Assembly (NCBI GenBank): GCA_025056175.1
Contig: JANWWK010000092.1
Span: 1 to 36,284 of the forward strand
Length of the DNA: 36,284 nt
Source of the DNA: Anaerolineales bacterium
GTDB lineage: Bacteria; Chloroflexota; Anaerolineae; Anaerolineales; Villigracilaceae
Direction: 5' to 3'
Below the pieces are notes generated by a model. The model did not search any database. It had not been told where the DNA came from and was given only the letters and a program-made list of their open reading frames with translations. Below, piece after piece: positions 1-7,192 of this stretch; the first letter of the stretch is position 1, and each line of letters begins with the position of its first letter. Both the position numbers and the translations under genes were made by a program.

Positions 1-574
1 GGGCGCAGCCGTTTGCAGGCCGCTCAGCCAGTCAGGCACCTCCGAGGGAGCGGCGGTCGGCGCAGAGGGCGGAGTTTCGGGCGCAGCCGCCTGCAGGCCG
101 CTCAGCCAGTCAGGCACATCCGAGGGAGCGGCAGTCGGCGCAGAGGGCGGAGTTTCGGGCGCAGCCGTTTGCAGGCCGCTCAGCCAGTCAGGCACCTCCG
201 AGGGAGCGGCGGTCGGCGCAGAGGGCGGAGTTTCGGGCGCAGCCGCCTGCAGGCTGCTCAGCCAGTCAGGCACCTCCGAGGGAGCGGCGGTCGGCGCGGA
301 GGACGGGGCTTCGGGCACAGCCGCCTGCAGGCCGCTCAGCCAGTCAGGCACCTCCGAGGGAGCGGCGGTCGGCGCGGAGGACGGGGGTTCGGGCGCAGCC
401 GCCTGCAGGCCGCTCAGCCAGTCAGGCACATCGGAGGGAGCGGCGGTCGGCGCGGACGGCGGGACTTCGGGCGCAGCCGCCTGCAGGCCGCTCAGCCAGT
501 CAGGCACATCGGAGGGAGCGGCGGTCGGCGCGGACGGCGGGACTTCGGGCGCAGCCGTTTGCAGGCCGCTCAGC
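1..574. repeat. 78-bp tandem repeats (7 full copies plus a 28-bp partial copy) inside the DWL gene
   Basis: Units begin at 1, 79, 157, 235, 313, 391 and 469, with a partial unit at 547-574. The period is exactly 78 bp (26 codons), so the reading frame is kept. Units 1 and 3 are identical, and units 6 and 7 are identical; the others differ by a few substitutions. The array reaches the window edge, so the total number is unknown. Near-identity points to recent unequal crossover or gene conversion. Confidence 0.95.
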
Positions 575-1278
575 GAAGCCAGCCAATCGGTTGCATCATC
601 TGACTGCACATCGGGGAATGCAGAGGGCTGTTGCGGAAGGGTGGGAGACGGAGCAGCAGATTGTTCAAGTGCAGAAAGCCAATCCGATGCGTCACTTGCA
701 AACGGAGTGCTTTCCTCTTTCTGCTCAAACGAGAAAGTCGCTGCATCAGTAGAAAAGCCCCAATCGCCAGCAGGGGCAGAGGCGGATTCGGTTGGGGAGG
801 GTTCTGCCTGTAACGCCGCCAGCCAGTCAGGTGTCTGTGGGGGTTCTTCTGGCTGCGCACGCGAAGACGCTTTGGGAGCAGGGGACTCTCCTTGCAGATT
901 TTTCAACCAATCGGGAATATCTTCCTCTTCGTCTGCCGCTTGCGAGAGACCAGCCAACAGGTCAAAGGAAGTATCCGGTTTTTTAGAAGGCGGAGGAGAT
1001 GGCGGCGATTGCGGAGCAGGGGGCGGTTCGGCTTGTGGTGCTTTGGGTTGAGGAATGGGCGAAGTGACCGGCTCATTGGCAGCCCGGCGCACGTCACGCA
1101 ACCAGCCAGGCAGGGTGCGTTCGAGTTCAGAAGTGGGTTTCTTCTCCGGCAGCTGCCCAGGCCGAAGCGGTGGAAGCGGTTCGGTGCGCATGGGGCGCAA
1201 CAATGCGCCACAGAACTGACAAATTTCCAGCGCTTCAGGATTGGTTCTTCCACAGGAGGGGCATTTGACGTCGGCCAC
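1..1278 (-). CDS. Zinc-ribbon protein with tandem DWL repeats (partial, runs off the left edge)
   Basis: An open reading frame of 426 codons with no stop before the window edge. It starts at a GTG that shares one base with the upstream stop (TAGTG), with a good GGAGG six bases ahead. Residues 6-23 form a four-cysteine zinc ribbon: CPSC, then CQFC (C6, C9, C20, C23). A proline, alanine and glutamate-rich, probably disordered region follows, with diverged short motifs (GWLRDV, DWLKNLQ, DWLAALQ, DWLSALE). After that come near-identical 26-residue repeats centred on VPDWLSGLQ, encoded by the 78-bp DNA repeat. No membrane segment is seen in this part. It is the last visible gene of a four-gene operon with two membrane proteins. 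A scaffold role, with DWL as a short binding motif, is inference. The frame is supported by the cysteine pattern, the ribosome site and the coupling; the function is unknown. Confidence 0.8.
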   Translation of the reverse strand, partial: MADVKCPSCGRTNPEALEICQFCGALLRPMRTEPLPPLRPGQLPEKKPTSELERTLPGWLRDVRRAANEPVTSPIPQPKAPQAEPPPAPQSPPSPPPSKKPDTSFDLLAGLSQAADEEEDIPDWLKNLQGESPAPKASSRAQPEEPPQTPDWLAALQAEPSPTESASAPAGDWGFSTDAATFSFEQKEESTPFASDASDWLSALEQSAAPSPTLPQQPSAFPDVQSDDATDWLASLSGLQTAAPEVPPSAPTAAPSDVPDWLSGLQAAAPEVPPSAPTAAPSDVPDWLSGLQAAAPEPPSSAPTAAPSEVPDWLSGLQAAVPEAPSSAPTAAPSEVPDWLSSLQAAAPETPPSAPTAAPSEVPDWLSGLQTAAPETPPSAPTAAPSDVPDWLSGLQAAAPETPPSAPTAAPSEVPDWLSGLQTAAP

Positions 1279-1910
1279 TACTTGCCTCCATACGGACGGT
1301 CAACGCCAAGCAAAATGCGCAGGCCAGTGGTCAATGTGCCAAGCGCCACGCCAATCAGGATGCCACGCGCCCCTCCCAAAGCCAAAATGTTGGTGACCAG
1401 TTGCGATTGCGCAAGTTCATTGAAGACGGGAATCTGCGCCAGGAAGGAGCGAAAACCGATTCCTGCTAACACTACGAACACCGTTGCCAGAAAGAGAATG
1501 GCAGACAGGTCGGTACGTGAACGCAACATGCGAACGGCAGCAACGATGAGCGTGACCGACAGAATAGCCATGAGGCTGACCTCGACCGGGATAAGAATAC
1601 CATCCATCAGAATCGGTTTGAGAGGTTCCAGGCCAGCCGTGCCGCTGATGAGCAGAGAAATCACCATAAAGAAGAGCAAAACCAGGCTGTAAATAGCGCC
1701 TTTTTTGCGGCTACGCAGTTTTGCCAGATGAACAGAAAGCAGGTTGCCAATCCCAACCAGGACGGCTACGCCGCCGACAATCACCGCCCACTGAAACAAG
1801 AGCAGGCGCACTTCCATCATGCCCTGCACGTCCACGAAGTAGCCAATCAGGACAATCAGGCCGGCGCCAATTGCAATGACTGCATTGAGGATGGAGAAGA
1901 TGCGTCTCAC
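1278..1910 (-). CDS. Six-helix integral membrane protein of unknown function
   Basis: A 210-residue protein with about six hydrophobic segments (roughly residues 5-27, 36-61, 71-93, 103-129, 134-153 and 174-200). Basic stretches sit between helices 2 and 3 (KLRSRKK) and after helix 4. I chose the GTG start at 1910 because it overlaps the upstream stop by four bases (GTGA), as in the gene before it; a longer reading from 1967 would overlap by 61 bases. The stop shares one base with the next start, so it should be translationally coupled to the zinc-ribbon/DWL gene. I do not recognise a named family. It is probably a partner of the membrane-anchored protein encoded just upstream. Confidence 0.8.
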   Translation of the reverse strand: MRRIFSILNAVIAIGAGLIVLIGYFVDVQGMMEVRLLLFQWAVIVGGVAVLVGIGNLLSVHLAKLRSRKKGAIYSLVLLFFMVISLLISGTAGLEPLKPILMDGILIPVEVSLMAILSVTLIVAAVRMLRSRTDLSAILFLATVFVVLAGIGFRSFLAQIPVFNELAQSQLVTNILALGGARGILIGVALGTLTTGLRILLGVDRPYGGK

Positions 1911-2659
1911 AGCAAGCCTGCCATTTTGAGAAATGCGCCGCCAAGCAGGGCCAGAATAACAAGCCATCGCAAAATATCCTGCACCAGCAAACTGGCGGTA
2001 TGGGCCGGCCCAGCCTGGGTGTATGCACCAGCGGCAAACAGTTCTTCGCCGATGAGTGGCTCCTGGGTGGCGGCGTAAAGCACCGCTTGCGCGGGCAGGC
2101 TATCGCTGGCGGCGATGACAGGTGTTTTTTGCCGGTCGGCAGATTCGATAAGGAGGCCAACTTCCGGCCCAAAACTGCCAATGATGACGTTGTTGGAGAT
2201 GTTTTCATCCCGGATGGCGGGCATGACGCCTGCCGCGTAAGAGAGCGGGGTCAAACCTGTCAGGCGGCCATTATTCATGTCGAACGGTTGCTCCGTAGCG
2301 ACGGCCTCGTGTGCCGTCCGCAAGGTATCTTGCGCCAACAGGTTCAGGGTCGGACTGCCAGTGGTGGTGATGGGGGGATGGTCGCTGAGTGAGGTGACCT
2401 CGCCGAGATGGCGAACAAGCGCCAGACCGGCCAACGCCGAAGCCGAGGAGGGGGTCAACAGGTTGGCACTGCCCAGCGAAACGTGCAGGCGTGTGCCGTC
2501 TTCGACCACCAGGCTGGCAGCACGACGAATGCGTAAAAAGGCTGAGATGTTCCGAAGGGGAAGGGGAAAACGTTTGAACAGCAAAGACAACAGCGTGAGA
2601 GCCAGCGCTGCAACGAGGACGAGAACCAGGCCAAGCAGTCCAGCAGTTTGCGAAGTCAC
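1907..2659 (-). CDS. DUF6754-like membrane-anchored protein
   Basis: A 250-residue protein with an N-terminal membrane helix (about residues 7-28), a basic turn (KRFPLPLR), a soluble domain (about 45-225) and a second hydrophobic segment at the C-terminus (about 229-249). Conserved-looking stretches include GTRLHVSLG, SDHPP, GPEVGLL, AASDSLPAQAVLYA and QEPLIGEELFAAGAY. From memory this resembles the DUF6754 family of Chloroflexota and related groups, which has no established function; a profile search would be needed to confirm. The GTG start at 2659 overlaps the stop of the upstream 82-aa gene by four bases (GTGA). A longer frame reading back to 2998 is not supported, because it would run through that gene. 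The 3' end likewise overlaps the next gene by four bases. Confidence 0.78.
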   Translation of the reverse strand: MTSQTAGLLGLVLVLVAALALTLLSLLFKRFPLPLRNISAFLRIRRAASLVVEDGTRLHVSLGSANLLTPSSASALAGLALVRHLGEVTSLSDHPPITTTGSPTLNLLAQDTLRTAHEAVATEQPFDMNNGRLTGLTPLSYAAGVMPAIRDENISNNVIIGSFGPEVGLLIESADRQKTPVIAASDSLPAQAVLYAATQEPLIGEELFAAGAYTQAGPAHTASLLVQDILRWLVILALLGGAFLKMAGLL

Positions 2660-2904
2660 TGTTGCTGTCCTTTCAGGATGTCGGCAAAAGCGTGGGTTTC
2701 CTCGTCCTGTTCCAACAGGCGAGCAATAGCATTGAGTTGATGTCCCGTTTGGGGCAAAACGAGCGGTTGAACCACATAGAGGATTTGCGCGGTCAGGATT
2801 CGCAATGGAGCGACAGATTCGAGCAGCCAGAGGGCAAGACCGTCCAGTTTTCGGCGGCGCAGAGAATCTATCCAGGCAGGCCAGTGCGCTTGCGTCGAAT
2901 CCAT
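2656..2904 (-). CDS. Small 82-residue protein, first gene of the DWL operon
   Basis: An 82-residue protein beginning MDSTQAHW. Its middle is moderately hydrophobic (about residues 22-50), and its C-terminal third looks helical and acidic (ARLLEQDEETHAF). I do not recognise a family. An in-frame TTG two codons upstream is possible, but the ATG is preferred because a TATACT box lies exactly six bases ahead of it and there is no ribosome site, which suggests a leaderless message. Its stop overlaps the next start by four bases. The case for its being real is this coupling, the promoter and the conserved-looking operon order rather than homology. Confidence 0.65.
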   Translation of the reverse strand: MDSTQAHWPAWIDSLRRRKLDGLALWLLESVAPLRILTAQILYVVQPLVLPQTGHQLNAIARLLEQDEETHAFADILKGQQQ

Positions 2905-2910
2905 AAGCAA

Positions 2911-2916
2911 AGTATA
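2911..2916 (-). promoter_or_regulatory. Candidate -10 box for a leaderless DWL operon transcript
   Basis: TATACT on the minus strand, in an AT-rich stretch, lies six bases before the ATG at 2904. Transcription would begin at or next to the A of the start codon. No convincing -35 is seen at 17 bp; a weak TGACGC lies 18 bp upstream. No Shine-Dalgarno sequence precedes this gene. Confidence 0.5.
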
Positions 2917-3000
2917 GCATAAAAATTAGAACAGGCGTCATACTATTGTATTTCGCCTGCGTTGCAGTGGGCAAGCGGTACGTTTGGTAGAGCGGCATAG

Positions 3001-3006
3001 TATAAT
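3001..3006 (+). promoter_or_regulatory. Candidate -10 box for the B12-binding/meaB/prs/mutM operon
   Basis: A perfect TATAAT lies about 97 bases ahead of the first gene of this operon. The -35 region is weak. This places the promoter in the 199-bp intergenic region shared with the divergent DWL operon. Confidence 0.45.
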
Positions 3007-3103
3007 TTTGCGCAGCGTTTCAAGAATACGCCATGCCAGGCCAGCCGGTCTCTGGCCCTGTGCGTGGTAAGAAGGAACGCATTCGTACCCCTACGGAGGA
3101 AAC

Positions 3104-3511
3104 ATGACCGAACGAAAAATCCGCGTTCTGGTTGCCAAACCGGGCCTGGATGGACATGACCGAGGCGCCAAAGTGGTGGCGCGCGCTTTGCGCGATGCCG
3201 GCATGGAGGTCATTTACACCGGTCTGCGCCAGACCCCCGAAATGATTGCCGAAGCTGCTTTGCAAGAAGATGTGGACGTGGTGGGGCTGTCCATTCTTTC
3301 GGGGGCACACATGGCGCTGGTACCGCGCATCCTGGAATTGCTCAAAGCCAATGGTCAGACCCATGTGCGGGTATTCGTCGGTGGGATTATCCCTGACGAG
3401 GACGTTCCCCGCCTGAAAGAGATGGGCGTGACGGGCGTGTACGGCCCAGGTGCGCCCACTGAGCAAATCATCGCCGAAATCCGCGCTGCCGTTTCTGGCG
3501 TAGCGGCCTAA
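3104..3511 (+). CDS. Cobalamin-binding subunit of methylmalonyl-CoA mutase type
   Basis: A stand-alone 135-residue B12-binding (Rossmann-type) domain equivalent to the C-terminal or small subunit of methylmalonyl-CoA mutase. It carries the base-off/His-on signature DGHDRG (D16-x-H18-x-x-G21), where H18 should be the lower axial cobalt ligand. The supporting SxL (S63-I-L65) and GG (93-94) loops are also present. The start ATG has a strong GGAGG. The GTPase MeaB, which loads and protects B12 mutases, is encoded 19 bases downstream. The large catalytic subunit is not in this window, so the mutase is probably split with its large chain elsewhere. A related mutase (isobutyryl- or ethylmalonyl-CoA type) cannot be excluded from this subunit alone. 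Confidence 0.9.
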   Translation: MTERKIRVLVAKPGLDGHDRGAKVVARALRDAGMEVIYTGLRQTPEMIAEAALQEDVDVVGLSILSGAHMALVPRILELLKANGQTHVRVFVGGIIPDEDVPRLKEMGVTGVYGPGAPTEQIIAEIRAAVSGVAA

Positions 3512-3530
3512 TCGTTCCCTTTTCCTGGGC

Positions 3531-4526
3531 ATGGAATTGGCACAATCTGTTCTCAAAGGCGACCGGCTGGCGCTGGCGCGCCTGCTCTCTCGTGTCGAAA
3601 ACGATACGCCGGAGGGCCGTCAGGCATTGGATGCACTCTTTCCACACACGGGCAGGGCACATCTGATTGGAGTGACGGGCGCGCCTGGCACGGGTAAATC
3701 GTCGCTGGTCAATCAACTGGCGTTGGGCATACGCAAACAGGGTCAACGCGTAGCAATCGTGGCGGTAGACCCCTCCAGCCCGTTTACCGGGGGCGCCGTG
3801 CTGGGCGACCGGGTACGAATGCGCGACCTGTCTGGCGATTCGGGTGTATTTATCCGCTCGATGGCTTCACGTGGTTCCCTGGGTGGGCTGGCCGCCACCA
3901 CGGCTGCCATAACGCAGGTCTTCGACGCCGCCGGATTCGAGGTCATCCTGATCGAGACGGTCGGCGCTGGTCAGAGCGAGGTGGATATTGCCCGGCTGGC
4001 ACATACGACGATTGTCGTGGAAGCGCCCGGTTTGGGGGATGATATTCAGGCCATCAAAGCAGGGATTCTCGAAATTGCGGATATTCTCGTCATCAACAAG
4101 GCCGACCGGCCTGGTGTAGAAACGACCGAACGCGCACTCAAGACCATGCTGGAACTGGCGCACCCGGTACGCAAAGTGTTCCGCCATCATGGGCAGGTGA
4201 TGGAGTTAAACGGAGAAACCGTTCCGCAAGAAGGTCTGTGGATTCCGCCCGTTTTGCGGACAGTAGCCACCGATGGCAGAGGCATTCCTGAATTGCTGGA
4301 GGCGATTGCACGGCACGCAGCGCACTTGCGTTCGAATGGAGATTGGGCTCGGCGAGAACGCGCCCGCTTCCAGGCAGAGTTCGACCTGCGGCTTCAGGAA
4401 ATGCTGATGGAGCGTTTTCTGGCAAACGTTCCTGCACAACGGCTGGAATCTGCGCTTGAATCCATCCAACTTCGAAAATGTTCACCGCGCGAAGCGGTGT
4501 CGCTCTTAATCAACGACAAGAACTGA
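3531..4526 (+). CDS. meaB: MeaB/ArgK-type G-protein chaperone of B12-dependent mutase
   Basis: A 331-residue G3E-family GTPase. The Walker A loop is GAPGTGKSS (residues 50-58), followed by the VDPSSPFTGGAVLGDRVRM block typical of ArgK/MeaB. A switch region ETVGAGQSEVD (142-152) and the NKAD guanine motif (189-192) follow. The length fits the family (about 320-340). MeaB gates cofactor delivery to, and protects, methylmalonyl-CoA mutase, which agrees with the B12-binding subunit encoded directly upstream. The old name ArgK (arginine transport kinase) is misleading. The ATG has only a weak ribosome site, so translation may depend on the upstream gene. Confidence 0.92.
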   Translation: MELAQSVLKGDRLALARLLSRVENDTPEGRQALDALFPHTGRAHLIGVTGAPGTGKSSLVNQLALGIRKQGQRVAIVAVDPSSPFTGGAVLGDRVRMRDLSGDSGVFIRSMASRGSLGGLAATTAAITQVFDAAGFEVILIETVGAGQSEVDIARLAHTTIVVEAPGLGDDIQAIKAGILEIADILVINKADRPGVETTERALKTMLELAHPVRKVFRHHGQVMELNGETVPQEGLWIPPVLRTVATDGRGIPELLEAIARHAAHLRSNGDWARRERARFQAEFDLRLQEMLMERFLANVPAQRLESALESIQLRKCSPREAVSLLINDKN

Positions 4527-4538
4527 AAGGCGCTTAGC

Positions 4539-5528
4539 ATGGCTCGTAATGACCAGCATGCAATGAAAGTATACGGAGATATTAAGTTATATGCCGGTAC
4601 CGGTTCGCCCGAACTGGCACAGAAAATTGCCGATTACGTCAAAGCCCCCCTGTGCGGGCGCGATATTATTCAATTTCCCAACGAGAATCTGTTCGTCAAA
4701 TTGCATTCCAGCGCGCGTGGTCAGGATGTGTATGTCATTCAGACGACCTCTTCGCCGGTGCATCGCAATTTGATGGAATTGCTGATTCTGCTCCAAACGC
4801 TCAAGCTGGATTCTGCCGGGCGCATTACAGCGGTTATCCCTTACCTGGCATATGCCCGTTCGGACAAAAAAGACCAGCCGCGTGTACCGATTACGGCACG
4901 GCTGGTAGCAGACATGATTGAAGTGGCCGGGGCCGACCGCTATATTTTGATTGACCCACACGCCGGCCAGGTGCAGGGGTTTTTCTCCATCCCTGGCGAT
5001 GTGTTGACCGGGTTCTATTTGATTTCCGATTATTTGCGTTCCAGGCGAAGCGAAATGAAAGACCCGGTGGTGGTGACGGTGGATTTAGGGTTTGCGAAGA
5101 AAGGGCGGAATGTGGCCGCCAACATCGAGGCCCCCATTGCATTCATTGAGAAGCGCCGGGTGGCGAACGATGCCAAAGCCCAGGCGCTGACCGTCATCGG
5201 TGAGGTAGAGAACCGCGATGTGATTCTGGTAGATGACGAAATTGACACCGGCGGTTCTATTGTGCAGGCAGTGAATCTGGTGAAGGAGCGCGGCGCGCGG
5301 AATGTGTATGTGGTGTGCGTGCATCCTGTGTTCTCAGCCAACGCGGTGGACCGGCTGGCGGCACTGCCGGTGAAACAGTTCATCACTACCGATACAGTTC
5401 CCATTCCAGCAGAAAAACAGATTTTGCTCAAAGACCGGCTGACGGTCATCTCCGTCAGCGCCTTGATTGGTGAAGTCATCCTGCGCGCGCACCAGGGGCG
5501 CAGCGTGGGAGAAATGTTCAACGAATAA
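4539..5528 (+). CDS. prs: Ribose-phosphate pyrophosphokinase (PRPP synthetase)
   Basis: A 329-residue protein of the usual class I length. It makes PRPP from ribose 5-phosphate and ATP for nucleotide, histidine and tryptophan synthesis. Visible motifs are PYLAYARSDK (101-110), the metal-binding IDPHAGQVQGFF (138-149) and the PRPP loop ILVDDEIDTGGSI (229-241). The segment normally reading DxGGxxRAR is here VDLGFAKKGRN, and the PRPP loop has E where M is common, so the enzyme is somewhat divergent. The start ATG follows an AAAGG; a second Met (residue 9) is possible. It lies 12 bases after meaB and three before mutM. Confidence 0.93.
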   Translation: MARNDQHAMKVYGDIKLYAGTGSPELAQKIADYVKAPLCGRDIIQFPNENLFVKLHSSARGQDVYVIQTTSSPVHRNLMELLILLQTLKLDSAGRITAVIPYLAYARSDKKDQPRVPITARLVADMIEVAGADRYILIDPHAGQVQGFFSIPGDVLTGFYLISDYLRSRRSEMKDPVVVTVDLGFAKKGRNVAANIEAPIAFIEKRRVANDAKAQALTVIGEVENRDVILVDDEIDTGGSIVQAVNLVKERGARNVYVVCVHPVFSANAVDRLAALPVKQFITTDTVPIPAEKQILLKDRLTVISVSALIGEVILRAHQGRSVGEMFNE

Positions 5529-5531
5529 ACC

Positions 5532-6332
5532 ATGCCTGAGCTGCCAGAAGTCGAGAGTTTTGTCCGCAGCCTGCGTCCGGAACTCACTGGCCGCACAGTG
5601 CAGGCCGTCCACCTTTTGTGGCGGCGTACGCTGGCTATGCCAACGCCAGAAGACTTCAGAACCCAATTGGGCGGGCAGAAAATAACAGGCGTGGAGCGGC
5701 GCGCCAAGTATCTGGATGTGCAACTCGGCAGGCTGCACCTGTTCATTCACCTGCGCATGAGCGGCGATTTGTACCTGCGTCCGCTTCCGTATGCTCCACA
5801 GACACATGACCGTCTGATTGTGGAACTCTCGGATGGGCACGCACTGGTCTTCCACGACCCCCGCAAATTCGGGCGCATCTGGCTGACGACACAGCCCGAA
5901 GAAGTCACAGGCCGCCTGGGGCCGGAACCGTTCGACCCGGCCTTTACCCCCCAGGAATTGTATAACCGGCTGAGAGGGCGCCGCCGTCAGTTGAAACCGC
6001 TTCTGCTCGACCAATCGTTTTTAGCCGGTTTGGGAAATATCTATACCGACGAGGCATTACATCTGGCCGGCCTGCACCCTCTACGGATTTCGGATACAAT
6101 CAGCTTTGAAGAAGCTGCGCGGCTGTATCATGCAATCCAAACGGTTTTACAGACCGGAATCGAGCATAATGGAGCCAGCATTGATTGGGTGTACCGGGGC
6201 GGGAATTTCCAAAACTACTTCCGCGTGTATGACCGGAAAGGACAGCCCTGCCCAACGTGCGGCACCCCCATCGAATGGATGGTCGTCGGTCAGCGCGGCA
6301 CGCATATTTGCCCGCAATGTCAGGTGAAGTGA
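5532..6332 (+). CDS. mutM: Formamidopyrimidine-DNA glycosylase (MutM/Fpg)
   Basis: A 266-residue base-excision repair enzyme that removes 8-oxoguanine and formamidopyrimidines and nicks the abasic site. The mature N-terminus PELPEVE supplies the catalytic Pro and Glu. Other family marks are RRAKYL (catalytic-region Lys59), HLRMSG (73-78), DPRKFGR, GLGNIYTDEAL (helix-two-turn-helix region) and the C-terminal zinc finger C240-x2-C243-x16-C260-x2-C263, including the GxRGTHxCPxCQ end. Length is normal. It starts three bases after prs, and its stop overlaps the next start by one base (TGATG). Confidence 0.95.
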   Translation: MPELPEVESFVRSLRPELTGRTVQAVHLLWRRTLAMPTPEDFRTQLGGQKITGVERRAKYLDVQLGRLHLFIHLRMSGDLYLRPLPYAPQTHDRLIVELSDGHALVFHDPRKFGRIWLTTQPEEVTGRLGPEPFDPAFTPQELYNRLRGRRRQLKPLLLDQSFLAGLGNIYTDEALHLAGLHPLRISDTISFEEAARLYHAIQTVLQTGIEHNGASIDWVYRGGNFQNYFRVYDRKGQPCPTCGTPIEWMVVGQRGTHICPQCQVK

Positions 6333-7066
6333 TGGAAACAACCCCTACAATTGCCCCCACCACCTTTGTTCTTATCCTGGCCGTTGCAATTCTCATCGCG
6401 TTGGCCGCCGGGTATGCTGCTCGTTTGCTGGAGGAAAAATCGCAGTCCGGCGATGCGCCCGCCGCAACCGAAGAGGCTGAAAAGCCAATTCTGCCCGAAG
6501 AACACATTGCCCTGAAGGTGACACTGGATAAGAGCCTGCAATGGCATCTGGAAGTGGACGGCGCACGCGTTCTGCCTGGTGAAGTGACGGCAGAACAGCG
6601 TGCCCGGCTGGTGAACATCCTGGTTCAAATTCGCCCCTGGGTGGAGGGAAAGGGCGCCGCCGCCCCAGCGGCTTCGGCCCCCCCGTCCCCGCCGCCACCT
6701 GCTGCGTCCACACCTGTGGCTGTTTCCATCTCCAACATTTCACCGGTTGCGCCCCCCAAAGAAGAAGAGAAAAACAAAATGCGCCTGAGCCTGGGGCGGG
6801 GATTCCGCAGCTTGATGGCAAACGACGTCAAAGTCATCGAGAACACCCGTCCGCCTTCGATTGTTACACTGATTGATGACTTTCTTCAAAAGCGGCTGGC
6901 CGATTCGCCCCTGGCCGGGCAGGATATTCACCTGGAAGAGGGAGCGCAGGGGGAAGTAATCGTGTTCGTCGGCAAAACCCGCTATGCCAGCGTGAATGAA
7001 GTGACCGACCCGCAAATTCAGGCCATGATTCGGGCAGCCATCAAAGACTGGGAAAAAAGCACCTAG
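6332..7066 (+). CDS. Single-pass membrane protein of unknown function
   Basis: A 244-residue protein. It has one N-terminal membrane helix (about residues 10-32), a short domain (about 50-100), a proline/alanine/serine-rich linker (about 103-140) and a C-terminal domain (about 150-244) containing LIDDFLQKRL and VIVFVGKTRYASVNEVTDP. The ATG at 6332 overlaps the mutM stop by one base, which argues for coupling; an upstream in-frame start at 6257 lies inside mutM and is rejected. I do not recognise a family. The topology suggests an anchored protein with a flexible stalk and a soluble terminal domain. Confidence 0.75.
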   Translation: METTPTIAPTTFVLILAVAILIALAAGYAARLLEEKSQSGDAPAATEEAEKPILPEEHIALKVTLDKSLQWHLEVDGARVLPGEVTAEQRARLVNILVQIRPWVEGKGAAAPAASAPPSPPPPAASTPVAVSISNISPVAPPKEEEKNKMRLSLGRGFRSLMANDVKVIENTRPPSIVTLIDDFLQKRLADSPLAGQDIHLEEGAQGEVIVFVGKTRYASVNEVTDPQIQAMIRAAIKDWEKST

Positions 7067-7157
7067 CCGTCCAGAGAGAAATCTCACCATAGCGGGGGCT
7101 TATTTGCCGTCTTCCGATTTCGCGGCGTACCTGAGAAACGGCGCTCTCTCTGAACCG

Positions 7158-7186
7158 TTGTGTAAAACGGCGCAGCTTGCTATACT
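7158..7186 (+). promoter_or_regulatory. Promoter for the pseudokinase gene, apparently leaderless
   Basis: TTGTGT (7158-7163), a 17-base spacer, then TATACT (7181-7186), which ends six bases before the ATG at 7193. There is no Shine-Dalgarno sequence. A direct repeat AAACGGCGC occurs at 7136-7144 and within the spacer at 7165-7173, 29 bp apart, and could be an operator. Confidence 0.6.
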
Positions 7187-7192
7187 TTTCTC

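Noticed and set aside
1-574. Tandem repeats as a CRISPR array
   Set aside because: Units abut with no unique spacers and keep a coding frame.
13-603. A long plus-strand open frame with an arginine-rich repeat pattern
   Set aside because: It is the antisense reading of the 78-bp repeats. Since 78 is a multiple of three and the DNA has few stops, several frames stay open. The minus frame has the zinc ribbon, ribosome site and DWL motif.
892-1692. A 266-codon plus-strand frame across the zinc-ribbon and membrane-protein genes
   Set aside because: It is antisense to two coupled genes, is basic and low in complexity, and matches no domain I recognise.
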